From: Treponema sp. | GTDB lineage: Bacteria; Spirochaetota; Spirochaetia; Treponematales; Breznakiellaceae | NCBI GenBank assembly: GCA_031281925.1 | Contig: JAITES010000135.1 | Span: 1 to 26,937, forward strand | Direction of reading: 5' to 3' | DNA length: 26,937 nucleotides | Part shown: positions 17,148-25,180 of the stretch, in pieces | How the letters are laid out: each line of letters begins with the position of its first letter | Position numbering within the stretch: position 1 is the first letter of the stretch | Notes under the pieces: generated by a model | Database searches by the model: none | Seen by the model: the letters and a program-made list of their open reading frames with translations, nothing else | Told to the model about the DNA's origin: nothing | Made by a program: the position numbers and the translations under genes

Positions 17148-18479
17148 CTAAATTGATACCGATTTAAAGTAATCCAGGAAAGGCTTGTTTTTTTCGAGCA
17201 TCTCCCTGGTCATGTTACGAATTTCCGCCATCGAAAGAACGCTGGAAGTCAGAGGATCAAAAAGGACAGCCTGGAATATTTTTTCGGGATTGCCTTCTAT
17301 TGCCCCGGCTATGGCAAGCTCCTCACAGCGGCTTGAGGTATTGACCAGAATCGCCAGATGATCGGGAAGGGAGCCCACGTAGAAAGGTTTGATCCCCGCC
17401 TTTGACGCCAGAACCGGAACCTCTACACAGGCCATGGGCGGCAGGTTTGAGATGAGAGCGGTATTAGGCAGGTTGCCGTTAAACTCAAAGGGAGTCTGAT
17501 CCCCAAAAATCGCGTTGAAAATATTGGAAGCGTATTCTTCCCCCCGTTTAAGATCCACTTCTTCCGAATCAAGTCTCTTTTTGAATTCTTCTTCCCACGT
17601 TTTCTCTTTCTGCGTATATTCATTGAGAATATAGGCATAGACTCCCGGATTCCAGCCGGTTCCGTGGGTGCAGTATTTTTCGATTAAGTCCGGCCGTTTT
17701 CTGAACCACGCGTTATATTCGGAGTTATGTCCCGAAGATTCGGTGGGGTAATAGCCCAGATTGAGGAACATTTCGTTCCGCACCAGTTCCTCGTTGTATA
17801 TTTCGGGTTTGTTGAGTACCGCTTCCCGGAGAAGGGGATAGGCGTCTTTTCCTTTCCACTTGTATTCAAGATAAAAAGCCTGATGATTGATCCCGGCGCA
17901 GGTATAGGAAATATCTTTCTTTTCCGCGCCGAGCCAGCCGGCCAGCATGGCGGCAGTTCCCTGAACGCTGTGGCAGAGGCCGGTAACATTTACCGTGCTT
18001 TGTTTTTGAAGATAACTGCAGAGCAGAGCCATGGGGTTCGTATAATTCAGCACCACCGCATTGGGGCAGAGCTGTTCCACATCCTTGATGATATCCAGCA
18101 TTACCGGGGCGGTACGGAGGAAACGGAAAATCCCCGAAGGTCCCCGGGTATCCCCTACGTTGATATCTACCCCGTATTTTTTTGGTATTTCAATATCGTG
18201 GCGCCAGACATCCACACCCCCCTGAAGGATGGTGATGAGTACCCCATCCGCCCCGGCCAGGGCCTTTTTCCGATCCGTTGTAGCGTGCACGGTAGCGCCA
18301 TAAGAGCCCGCCTTGATCAATCGCTCCAATGCCTTTGCGGCGTAGCCCAGGCGGCCTTCATGAATATCTACCAGATGAAATTCCGCGTCTTTGAAACTGT
18401 CGAAACTCAGGATATCCCGTGTAAGACCCTGGGTGAAACCCAGAGAGCCGGCTCCGATAAAAACAAATTTTTTTCTCAT
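17148..18479 (-). CDS. GH4 alpha-galactosidase-type glycosidase (MelA-like)
   Basis: Cytoplasmic family-4 glycoside hydrolase, an enzyme group that uses NAD+ and a divalent metal (usually Mn2+) in an oxidation/elimination mechanism. The 443-residue protein has the N-terminal dinucleotide fold (KFVFIGAGSLGF, 4-15), NYTNPM (145-150), CHSV at 169-172 and GINHQAF (196-202). Cys169 and His199 are the predicted metal ligands. The CHSV signature and close likeness to E. coli MelA (GLCHSVQGTA, CAGINH, LGYYPTESS) point to alpha-galactosidase activity on unphosphorylated sugars. A strong ribosome binding site (AAGGAAGG) precedes the ATG. It heads the transporter genes after a 70-base gap containing a candidate promoter/operator. 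Confidence 0.92.
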   Translation of the reverse strand: MRKKFVFIGAGSLGFTQGLTRDILSFDSFKDAEFHLVDIHEGRLGYAAKALERLIKAGSYGATVHATTDRKKALAGADGVLITILQGGVDVWRHDIEIPKKYGVDINVGDTRGPSGIFRFLRTAPVMLDIIKDVEQLCPNAVVLNYTNPMALLCSYLQKQSTVNVTGLCHSVQGTAAMLAGWLGAEKKDISYTCAGINHQAFYLEYKWKGKDAYPLLREAVLNKPEIYNEELVRNEMFLNLGYYPTESSGHNSEYNAWFRKRPDLIEKYCTHGTGWNPGVYAYILNEYTQKEKTWEEEFKKRLDSEEVDLKRGEEYASNIFNAIFGDQTPFEFNGNLPNTALISNLPPMACVEVPVLASKAGIKPFYVGSLPDHLAILVNTSSRCEELAIAGAIEGNPEKIFQAVLFDPLTSSVLSMAEIRNMTREMLEKNKPFLDYFKSVSI

Positions 18480-18549
18480 GATACCTTCCTTAGATTAAAA
18501 TCAAGATATTATATCGTCATAACAAGTGTAAAACCAGTTTAAAATCCTG
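18480..18549 (-). promoter_or_regulatory. Promoter/operator region of the GH4-transporter segment (copy C)
   Basis: Read on the minus strand, this gap contains TGTTATGACGATATAATATC, matching copy A in front of the URO-D gene at 16 of 20 positions. A perfect TATAAT (18508-18513) lies inside it, predicting a transcript start about 22 bases before the GH4 ATG. The -35 box at 17 bases (TGGTTT) is poor, so the promoter may need an activator or be weak. This would give the transporter part of the gene run its own control point besides read-through from agaS. Confidence 0.45.
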
Positions 18550-19869
18550 TCAACTGAATTTTTTCCAGCCCTCAGGAAGATACTGAAGATTTTCCCTGAT
18601 AAGCTCATTGAGAAGCCGTTCGGGATAATCGCAGTTTGCCGTTAGGGGATCCAGATACGCCGCCTGGAGCAGCAGATCTTTATCGCAGTTACGCGCCGAA
18701 TCAACCAGAAGATCATACTCCCGGCCCAAAATATCACACTTGGCGGCTATTCCCGCGGGAAGTTTTCCCACGCTTTGCGGATGGAGACCAAAACTGTCAA
18801 TAAAGGCGGGAACCTCCACTATCATATTCCGGGATACGTTTTCAATATAACCCCTGTTTTGGAGATTTACCATTTCGGTTGTCACTTCTCCGGTGGCCAG
18901 AGCTTTTATAAAATGCGTGGCGGTCTCTCCGGATCCATCCAGAAATTTTTCATGTCCCCTGTTTTCCTTTATAAGCCCTTCGAGATTTTCCCGATCATTT
19001 TCCCGCCATTCGTCTATTACCCTGAAATCATTGTTCTTCCATTCAAGGTTCCGTTCCTTCATCACTCTGTCCCTGAGAAAGGCGGAAAAAAATTCTTCCA
19101 CATGCCTGTCTCCCGGGGCAGGGTAGAGGCCGAAAATCCGGTAAAGATCCCGGGAAACCTGCTCCCTTTGACCGAAGCCGGAACTTTCAAGAGCTTTCTG
19201 CAGCTTCGGATAAACATCTTCCCCGTCTATCGAAAGCCTGGTGAACCAGGTTAGATGATTTACCCCCGCCGCTTCATATTTAAGCCGCTCCGGTGAAACC
19301 CCGAAAACCTTTTCGGCCAAATCGTGGGCCGTATCGGGAGTTCCGTGACAGAGACCGAAACAGCGTATTTTTGAATATGCCTGGATGGCAAGACACTGGG
19401 CTCCCTCAGGGTTCGTGTAATTTATAATATAGGCTTCGGGACATAGCTCTTCCATCTTGTGGGCAATCTCCAAAGCCAGGGGGATTGAACGGAGAATACG
19501 AATCATCGCTCCGGGGCCTATGGTATCCCCTACCGATTGGGCAACTCCATGTTTGGTACAGATTTCTATATCCTGCTTCCAGGACTCAATGCTCCCTACC
19601 GCATAGGTAAAAAAGACAAAATCCGCATCCTTTAGCGCCGTCGAATAATGGGTGTGGGATTCTACGGTAAAGTCCCGTCCGGTATGGGCCGCCAGCCGCT
19701 TTACCCCTTCGGTAACACAACTGAGTTTTTTTTCGTCAATATCAACCAGGGCCAGAACGCCTCCGTCGATATACTTTTCCATGAGCAGATCCCCGGCAAG
19801 TTTCAGGGTAAAGACAGTACTGCCCGCGCCGATAAAGACAAACTTGAAACGCTTTTTTCCAAAAAACAT
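18550..19869 (-). CDS. GH4 glycosidase, CHGx subgroup (alpha-glucuronidase/galacturonidase-like)
   Basis: Second family-4 glycoside hydrolase, 439 aa from the ATG at 19869, which has a good GGAGG ribosome binding site; an in-frame ATG further upstream at 19908 would only add a basic, non-conserved extension. The NAD+-binding start is FKFVFIGAGSTVF (8-20), followed by NYTNPEG (150-156), CHGT (174-177) and GVNHLTWF (202-209). Cys174 and His205 are the predicted metal ligands. The CHGx signature is associated with uronide-active GH4 enzymes rather than the CHSV galactosidases, so substrate differs from the neighbouring paralogue. Activity on uronides is only an inference from that motif. The gene is separated from the HAD gene by 82 bases and from the next GH4 gene by 70. 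Confidence 0.9.
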   Translation of the reverse strand: MFFGKKRFKFVFIGAGSTVFTLKLAGDLLMEKYIDGGVLALVDIDEKKLSCVTEGVKRLAAHTGRDFTVESHTHYSTALKDADFVFFTYAVGSIESWKQDIEICTKHGVAQSVGDTIGPGAMIRILRSIPLALEIAHKMEELCPEAYIINYTNPEGAQCLAIQAYSKIRCFGLCHGTPDTAHDLAEKVFGVSPERLKYEAAGVNHLTWFTRLSIDGEDVYPKLQKALESSGFGQREQVSRDLYRIFGLYPAPGDRHVEEFFSAFLRDRVMKERNLEWKNNDFRVIDEWRENDRENLEGLIKENRGHEKFLDGSGETATHFIKALATGEVTTEMVNLQNRGYIENVSRNMIVEVPAFIDSFGLHPQSVGKLPAGIAAKCDILGREYDLLVDSARNCDKDLLLQAAYLDPLTANCDYPERLLNELIRENLQYLPEGWKKFS

Positions 19870-19951
19870 AAATCCTGTCCTCCGTAAATCTATTTCGCGT
19901 ATCCGCAAAGCCGGTTACTTTCCCAAAAACTGAAGTTTCGGGGAAGCCCCT

Positions 19952-20632
19952 CTATTTCGCCAGTTTCAGAAGATCTTCCGGCCTTTCGGCAATAATGTCA
20001 AAAAGGTCCCTTTCCTCTTCGAGACAGTAACCGTATCCCGCGCCCACCGCCAGTATGCCGTTACCCTTTGCGGCTTCGGCATCAATATGCCTGTCGCCTA
20101 CAAAAAGCCAGTCTCCCAAAAACGAAACTCCCACAGTACTTATGATTTCCCCTGTCATTTCGACTTTCCGGGATCTTCCGCAGCAGATACTCTTAAAAAA
20201 AGGTTCGATGCCGGTTACATCCAGCAGAAGCCTGATATGATCCGGGTGGCCTGTACTGGCAATATACAATTCCACCCCAAGCTTTTTGAGTTCTTCCAGA
20301 ATTTCCTCAATGCCCGGAAACAGCATCCCCTTGCCGATACGCCCTATTTCCCGCGCCTCTCCCAGATCCGTTTCTTTCTGGAAAGCCAGAAGAAGTTCCT
20401 GCGTAAAACCTTGTTTTATGTTCGATCCGGTATTTGGGCCTGGCTTTATACTGCCAAGAAGCACCTGGTAATATTCAAGGCCGGGATAACCCATGGCCGC
20501 TTTAACCTGTTCAGCCGAAAAAGGCGGGAGCCCCAATTTTTTCGCGGCGTCATTGCAGGCAATGATTGTTGCCCTTGCCGTATCCGACAAGGTTCCGTCC
20601 ATATCAAAAATAAAATGTTTATAAACGCCCAT
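19952..20632 (-). CDS. HAD-family phosphatase, phosphoglycolate phosphatase-like
   Basis: Haloacid-dehalogenase superfamily hydrolase, 226 aa, cytoplasmic. Motif I is FDMDGTLSDT (Asp10 nucleophile, Asp12), with a helical C1-type cap after it, motif II at IASTGHPDHI, and motif IV at VGDRHIDAEAAKGNG. This is the Gph/pyrophosphatase-type layout, but substrates in this superfamily cannot be called from sequence. Its ATG overlaps the end of the PfkB kinase gene by 14 bases, so the kinase and phosphatase are made together. It might remove a dead-end sugar phosphate or act on a pathway intermediate. The ribosome binding site is weak (GACGGA), consistent with translation by coupling. Confidence 0.88.
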   Translation of the reverse strand: MGVYKHFIFDMDGTLSDTARATIIACNDAAKKLGLPPFSAEQVKAAMGYPGLEYYQVLLGSIKPGPNTGSNIKQGFTQELLLAFQKETDLGEAREIGRIGKGMLFPGIEEILEELKKLGVELYIASTGHPDHIRLLLDVTGIEPFFKSICCGRSRKVEMTGEIISTVGVSFLGDWLFVGDRHIDAEAAKGNGILAVGAGYGYCLEEERDLFDIIAERPEDLLKLAK

Positions 20633-21563
20633 GATCCGTCATCACAGTTTCAACGTTTTTAACACTCAAGTCCGCATTGGCGCCGCCGACAACGCCAACA
20701 GAGATATTACCGCAGGCATTACCGTATTCAAGGCATTGCCCGGCCGGAAAACCCCGGAGAAACCCATAGATAAAACCCGCATTAAAAGAATCACCCGCGC
20801 CGGTAGTGTCTATCACCTTGATATCACTGTAGGCTGTTGTTGAAAACAGTTTACCGCCGCTTGCACAGCAGGCCCCGTTTTTCCCGCACTTTACCACAGC
20901 CGTAGCGCAGAATTTCCCCAGTTCCTGTGCGGCGTCATCGCAGGATGATTTCCCTGTGATACTCAAAGCTTCTGTTTCGCTGGGGAAAAAAATATCCGTA
21001 TGAGAGAGAACTTCCCTGATGCCAAAATCCCAGGTTCCGGTATCATCCCAGCCTGCGTCCAGGGAAGTGCTTACCCCGTAAGCGTGGGCGGTTTTGAAGA
21101 TCCGCGCCAGATCCAGCCGCAGGGCGGTCTGCAGGAAAAAAGATCCCACATGAATATGCCTGGCGCTCTTCAAAACAGCAGGATCAATATCGGCAAAACA
21201 AAAAGTGCTGATCGTTCCCAGCACGGTTACAAGCGCCCGATCTCCGCCCCAGTTAAGGGCCAGGGTGACGCCGGTTTCTTCCGACGGGGCCATTGTGCAA
21301 TAACGTGTATTGATACCCCGGTTCTCCAGTTCCCGTATTACATAACGGCCGTCTTCGTCATCGCCGGTTTTTCCGCAGAAAGCAACAGTAAGGCCGAGTT
21401 TTACAAGATTCGCCGCGCACAGAGCGGTGGAGCTTCCAAGGGTTTTTTTGAATCCCTCCGCAATAATTTCACGGTTCAAAGACGGCGCTTCCTTTAACCC
21501 GGTAATAATGAGATCGGTATTGAGTTCGCCCATGGCAAGAACATCAAATTTTGTATCCGCCAT
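20619..21563 (-). CDS. PfkB-family sugar kinase
   Basis: Ribokinase/PfkB-type carbohydrate kinase, 314 aa, cytoplasmic. The first signature region is near residues 41-66 and the second is DTTGAGDSFNAGF at 252-264, with Asp258 as the expected catalytic base and the GAGD anion hole. In this operon two roles are possible: tagatose-6-phosphate kinase (giving the bisphosphate used by the aldolase) or phosphorylation of the incoming free sugar or amino sugar. Only one sugar kinase gene is visible for these two steps. The ATG is 2 bases after the agaS stop, with its GGAG ribosome binding site inside the end of agaS. Confidence 0.9.
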   Translation of the reverse strand: MADTKFDVLAMGELNTDLIITGLKEAPSLNREIIAEGFKKTLGSSTALCAANLVKLGLTVAFCGKTGDDEDGRYVIRELENRGINTRYCTMAPSEETGVTLALNWGGDRALVTVLGTISTFCFADIDPAVLKSARHIHVGSFFLQTALRLDLARIFKTAHAYGVSTSLDAGWDDTGTWDFGIREVLSHTDIFFPSETEALSITGKSSCDDAAQELGKFCATAVVKCGKNGACCASGGKLFSTTAYSDIKVIDTTGAGDSFNAGFIYGFLRGFPAGQCLEYGNACGNISVGVVGGANADLSVKNVETVMTDHGRL

Positions 21564-21565
21564 TT

Positions 21566-22744
21566 TTATTTCTCCAGTTCGTAGAGAGTTACTCCCGAAA
21601 CCACCCTGGTAAGCTCTCCGGAAGGAACAGGATTGTCGGTAGGAATTCCAAAGGACAAAGATTTAAACATCGCCAAAAGCTGGCAGAAGACAAGATAAGA
21701 AATACCCCGGCAGATTTCGCCTGTTTCGCCGTAAATTTCTCCCCCTATTACAATATTCTCGTCTACCGGAAGCGAAAGTTTTTCGCCGCTCAGGGCAATT
21801 ACCTTGTTCCCTTTTTTCTGCCGGTTAATTTCATCCAGGAGATCCAGATCGTAACGGGCAGTAAAAGAATCGGGGGAAATAAAATGTATTGTAAGGGTTT
21901 TATCCTTGATTATTGATTTTGGGCCATGCCGGAATCCCAGGGAACTGTCCCAACTGGTGCTCACTTCCCCGGCGGTGAGTTCCAGGGATTTGAGGGCCGC
22001 TTCCCGGGCAAGTCCCCGCAGACAGCCGCTGCCGAGGGCAACAAGGCGGTCATAGCCGGTCTCCGCCCATTTACGCGCAACAGCGGTCAGGACTTTCCCC
22101 CGCCTGTCAAAAACACCGGCAAGGCGGTTTATATCCTCTACAACAGCCCTGATTTTTCCGGCGCTCAAAAAAGCGCATCCTGCCAGAGCCATACAGGTAA
22201 AACTGGAAGTCATGGCAAACCCCTTATCATTTGACCCCTCGGGCATGATCAGGGCGAGCCCCTTTTCCGTTGATGTTATTTTGGCGAGATTTGACTCGCC
22301 GTCGCAGACCAGTGTCAGTTCGTAGAGATCTTTCACAATAGTACGGGCATATTTAACCGCTTCCGTCGATTCGGGACTGTTGCCCGATCTCCCAAAGGAA
22401 ACCAGAAGGGTCGGAACATCGGGGAAAAGCACCGAATACGGCGAAGAGACAATATCCGTGGTATGAATAGACTCAACAGGGAGCCCCCAGGCCTTGCCTG
22501 CCATAAGAGCCGCGGTTTCCCCTGCAAAAGCGGAACTCCCCGCACCGGTAAGGATTATGCGCCTCTTCCCAAGGCCTCCCATCCTGCCGATAAAATCAAG
22601 AATTGCATCCTCTTTTGAAAGAAGATAAGAGCCCAGGACACGCCAGAGACTGCCCTGCCGGGCTATCTCGGCGGAGGTATAGACGCATTTTTTTGATGAA
22701 AACCAGCTCTCATCAAACCCGTAGAAAGTTTCCCATGTATCCAT
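21566..22744 (-). CDS. agaS: AgaS-like SIS protein (galactosamine-6-phosphate deaminase/isomerase)
   Basis: Double SIS-domain aldose/ketose isomerase of the AgaS group, which turns galactosamine-6-phosphate into tagatose-6-phosphate with release of ammonia. The 392-residue length is close to E. coli AgaS. Strong family matches are IILTGAGSSAFAG (63-75), SFGRSGNSPES (116-126), DKGFAMTSS (173-181), LGSGCLRGLAREAALK (237-252) and GFRHGPKS (270-277). The older family name tagatose-6-phosphate ketose/aldose isomerase describes the same group. It leads the minus-strand run behind a TTGACA promoter overlapped by a candidate operator. Together with the kinase and the GatY/KbaZ pair it makes a complete lower tagatose-6-phosphate branch. 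Confidence 0.92.
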   Translation of the reverse strand: MDTWETFYGFDESWFSSKKCVYTSAEIARQGSLWRVLGSYLLSKEDAILDFIGRMGGLGKRRIILTGAGSSAFAGETAALMAGKAWGLPVESIHTTDIVSSPYSVLFPDVPTLLVSFGRSGNSPESTEAVKYARTIVKDLYELTLVCDGESNLAKITSTEKGLALIMPEGSNDKGFAMTSSFTCMALAGCAFLSAGKIRAVVEDINRLAGVFDRRGKVLTAVARKWAETGYDRLVALGSGCLRGLAREAALKSLELTAGEVSTSWDSSLGFRHGPKSIIKDKTLTIHFISPDSFTARYDLDLLDEINRQKKGNKVIALSGEKLSLPVDENIVIGGEIYGETGEICRGISYLVFCQLLAMFKSLSFGIPTDNPVPSGELTRVVSGVTLYELEK

Positions 22745-22756
22745 GTATCTGCCTCG

Positions 22757-22776
22757 ATCATATTATTGTTATAACA
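22757..22776 (-). promoter_or_regulatory. Candidate operator overlapping the agaS transcription start (copy B)
   Basis: On the minus strand this reads TGTTATAACAATAATATGAT, related to copies A and C. It contains the perfect 10-base palindrome TGTTATAACA (22767-22776), set inside a looser palindrome (ATTATTGTTATAACATTAT on the plus strand). It covers the last base of the -10 box and the predicted transcript start, the expected place for a repressor. The GntR/UTRA regulator encoded at 26131 is the natural candidate, by inference only. Confidence 0.5.
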
Positions 22777-22805
22777 TTATTATCACCTTGGGGCCTGCAT
22801 GTCAA
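22776..22805 (-). promoter_or_regulatory. agaS promoter
   Basis: On the minus strand a perfect TTGACA (22800-22805) is followed after 18 bases by AATAAT (22776-22781, five of six matches to TATAAT). A transcript would begin near 22769 and leave a leader of about 25 bases before the ATG at 22744. Confidence 0.55.
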
Positions 22806-22854
22806 ATGCCGGAATCGCATTATGAAAAAATCCATAAAGATTTCTTTAAAATGC

Positions 22855-22961
22855 TTGACAATGCCCTTAATGCCCCTTACCCTATACTTATATTCTACCA
22901 AATTGGGTATAACAATATATCCATTATAGAGTAGAAAATCAGGAGGAATTTAGAGAATTGT
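22855..22961 (+). promoter_or_regulatory. Control region of the amidohydrolase-gatZ-gatY run
   Basis: A perfect TTGACA lies at 22855-22860, but 17 bases on the -10 is poor (TACCCT, 22878-22883), while a better TATACT (22883-22888) is too far at 22 bases; this fits an activated or regulated promoter. Further down, TATAACAATA (22908-22917) repeats the core of the agaS operator exactly. A strong AGGAGG (22941-22946) lies 15 bases before the ATG, longer than usual. Confidence 0.4.
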
Positions 22962-23798
22962 ATGCTTATTGACTGTCATGTTCACACTCATGCGGAAGTA
23001 GAGGACAAGGGCGCTTTGCTCAAAAGTATGGATGAAGCGGGGGTGGATAAAATAATTCTTCTTTCCAATCATCCTGCCTCATTTTACAATTACAGCCCCG
23101 AAGGGAAACTGCTTGAAAAGAAAACGCTTAACCCTGCCGAAACCCTGAAGGCTGTAATGGATTGGTCTGCCTACTCGGATCGGATTATTCCTTTTTATTG
23201 GATCGATCCCCTGGAAAGCGACGCCATAAAGCAGGTTGACAGGGCCATAGATGCGGGAATCAGGGGATTCAAGGTAATCTGCAATCGTCACTTCCCGGGT
23301 GATGAAAAGCCCATGGAAGTGTGGACTTATATTGCCCAAAAAGGGAAGCCTATTCTTTTTCATTCGGGAATACTTTACGGCCCCAAGGCTTCTTCCCAGT
23401 ACAACCGGCCGGTAGGATTTGAAAAACTTCTGGAGATCCCCAAACTGCGTTTTGCCCTGGCCCATGTTTCCTGGCCCTGGCATGACGAAAACCTTTCCAT
23501 GTACGGGCATTACAGGAGCATGCTTGAGCAGGGAACCACCAGCGCGGAAATGTTCATCGACACGACGCCGGGGACGCCCAAAATATACCGGAATGAAGTT
23601 TTGGGCAAGATTTATACCATAGGCTACGACATAGAGGATAATGTAATTTTTGGGACCGATTGTAATAATAATTACAGTTCCGCCTATACCAAAGAGATTC
23701 TGGCCATGGATAAAGAAGCTTTGGATCTTGTCAAGGTAACTGGGGCCCAGAGGGATAAGTATTACTCCAAAAACGTACTGCGGTTTATAGGATGCTGA
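22962..23798 (+). CDS. Amidohydrolase (amidohydrolase_2-type TIM barrel), 278 aa
   Basis: Metal-dependent hydrolase fold. Likely metal ligands and catalytic residues are the N-terminal H-x-H (His6, His8 in IDCHVHTH), His134 (ILFHSG), His168 (ALAHVSWPW) and Asp233 (IFGTDC), giving the amidohydrolase_2 pattern seen in decarboxylases and lactone or imidate hydrolases. It is not of the NagA/AgaA deacetylase type (shorter, different motif spacing). Its stop overlaps the start of the gatZ-like gene by 7 bases, so it should be made in step with the pathway enzymes. Its substrate is unknown; a sugar lactone or an amide-bearing sugar derivative is possible. The fold is clear, the function is not. Confidence 0.85.
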   Translation: MLIDCHVHTHAEVEDKGALLKSMDEAGVDKIILLSNHPASFYNYSPEGKLLEKKTLNPAETLKAVMDWSAYSDRIIPFYWIDPLESDAIKQVDRAIDAGIRGFKVICNRHFPGDEKPMEVWTYIAQKGKPILFHSGILYGPKASSQYNRPVGFEKLLEIPKLRFALAHVSWPWHDENLSMYGHYRSMLEQGTTSAEMFIDTTPGTPKIYRNEVLGKIYTIGYDIEDNVIFGTDCNNNYSSAYTKEILAMDKEALDLVKVTGAQRDKYYSKNVLRFIGC

Positions 23799-25096
23799 AT
23801 ACGGAAGAACTAAAAAAAAGGCTCCTCGACAATAAACAACAGAAGCCTGTGGGCGCCTATTCTGTTTGCAGCGCCCATAAAACGGTTATTGAAGCTGCGA
23901 TTCTGCAGGCAAAGAAAGATAACGGTTTTATGCTGATTGAGTCTACTTCAAACCAGGTGGATCAATTCGGCGGTTATACCGGATTAAACCCTGCGCAGTT
24001 TATAGACTTTGTAAAATCTATTGCCTTTGCCCTGGATTTTCCGCCGGATCGGATAATCTTTGGCGGGGATCACCTGGGGCCGAATGTGTGGCAGCAGGAA
24101 AGTTCCCGGAGTGCCATGGAGAAAGCGCGAAGCCTCGTAAATGCCTATGTGGAAGCGGGTTATAAAAAAATCCATCTGGATGCGAGCATGTTCTGCGCCG
24201 ATGATCCGGGAGACCGGAAGCTCCCCCTGCCGGACAGGATAGTGGCTGAACGGGCAGTAGAACTCTGTAAGGTCTGCGAGAAAACAGCGGAGGGTCAGAA
24301 AGAAAAACCCCTGTATATCATCGGTACCGAAGTGCCTGTCCCCGGCGGCGCCAAAGAGGAGGAGGCCGCGCCCCGGCCAAGTTCCCGAAGCAGCCTGCTT
24401 GAAACCATCGCGGTGCATCAAAAGGCATTTTATGACGCACATCTTGAAGATGCCTGGAACCGGGTCATCGGCATTGTGGCCCAGCCGGGGCTTGAATTTT
24501 CCGATCGCCGGATTTTTTATTATGACCGTTTTAGGGCCCGCCAATTAAGCGCCTCACTGGATGATACCCATCTTGTTTTTGAAGTCCATTCCACAGATTA
24601 CCAGAGAGCCTCGGGGCTTCGGGAAATGGTGGAAGATCACTTTTGTATATTAAAAGTCGGGCCCTGGCTCACCTTTCGTTACAGGGAAGCTCTCTTCTCT
24701 CTTGCCCGGATTGAAAAAGAACTTATTCACCGGGAAGAAGATTGTTCGGCACTGGAACAGGTCATGGAAGAGCTGATGCTTGGCTCCCGTCCCAACTATT
24801 GGGAAAAGTACTACCACGGAAGCGAAGAAGAGAAACGCTTCAGCAGAAAATACAGTTTGAGTGATCGGAGCCGGTATTACTGGAGCAGAAGCGAACTCTC
24901 CGCTTCGGTGGATAAGCTTTTTGCCAATCTTTCCCGCGCCGGAATACCTTATAGTCTCATTAGTCAGTTTATGCCTAATCTCATTGACGCCGTGAGTGAA
25001 GGATACATTCCGGCAAAACCATGGAACCTCGTCATTGCCCATATTCAGGAAACCCTTGCCCTTTATTCTGCAGCCGCGGGGTTTTCTTCGTGTTAA
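23792..25096 (+). CDS. kbaZ: Tagatose-1,6-bisphosphate aldolase non-catalytic subunit (GatZ/KbaZ-like)
   Basis: Partner protein that E. coli GatY/KbaY aldolases need for full activity and stability; some homologues have been proposed to act as tagatose-6-phosphate kinases. The 434-residue length is close to KbaZ/GatZ. Recognisable segments are GAYSVCSAH (21-29), STSNQVDQFGGYTG (51-64), GGDHLGPNVW (91-100) and, in the C-terminal half, VFEVHSTDYQ and ILKVGPWLTFRYREALF. The ATG sits 7 bases inside the amidohydrolase gene. It is followed by the aldolase gene after a gap that holds a tandem duplication with terminator-like hairpins. Whether to call it GatZ or KbaZ cannot be decided here. Confidence 0.92.
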   Translation: MLNTEELKKRLLDNKQQKPVGAYSVCSAHKTVIEAAILQAKKDNGFMLIESTSNQVDQFGGYTGLNPAQFIDFVKSIAFALDFPPDRIIFGGDHLGPNVWQQESSRSAMEKARSLVNAYVEAGYKKIHLDASMFCADDPGDRKLPLPDRIVAERAVELCKVCEKTAEGQKEKPLYIIGTEVPVPGGAKEEEAAPRPSSRSSLLETIAVHQKAFYDAHLEDAWNRVIGIVAQPGLEFSDRRIFYYDRFRARQLSASLDDTHLVFEVHSTDYQRASGLREMVEDHFCILKVGPWLTFRYREALFSLARIEKELIHREEDCSALEQVMEELMLGSRPNYWEKYYHGSEEEKRFSRKYSLSDRSRYYWSRSELSASVDKLFANLSRAGIPYSLISQFMPNLIDAVSEGYIPAKPWNLVIAHIQETLALYSAAAGFSSC

Positions 25097-25112
25097 TGTC
25101 CGATTTTACATA

Positions 25113-25134
25113 AGCGGCGAAACGTCCGCTTTTT
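25113..25134 (+). terminator. Terminator-like hairpin, first copy (imperfect)
   Basis: AGCGGCG pairs with CG-T-CCGCT around an AAA loop, leaving one bulged T, and is followed by a five-T run. Three of the differences from the second copy are in this stem-loop, so it should be weaker. Confidence 0.55.
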
Positions 25135-25146
25135 ATAGGAGTGATC

Positions 25147-25165
25147 ATTAACACTTCGTGTTAAT
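25147..25165 (+). repeat. Inverted repeat between the two duplicated units
   Basis: ATTAACAC and GTGTTAAT form a perfect 8-base stem around a TTC loop. It lies at the junction of the two duplicated units; its AT-rich stem has no T-run, so it is not a terminator by itself. Confidence 0.6.
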
Positions 25166-25180
25166 GTCCGATTTTATATA

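Noticed and set aside
17727..18542. Open frame of 271 codons on the plus strand opposite the GH4 gene
   Set aside because: It is antisense to a GH4 gene with all family motifs and has no recognisable protein features.
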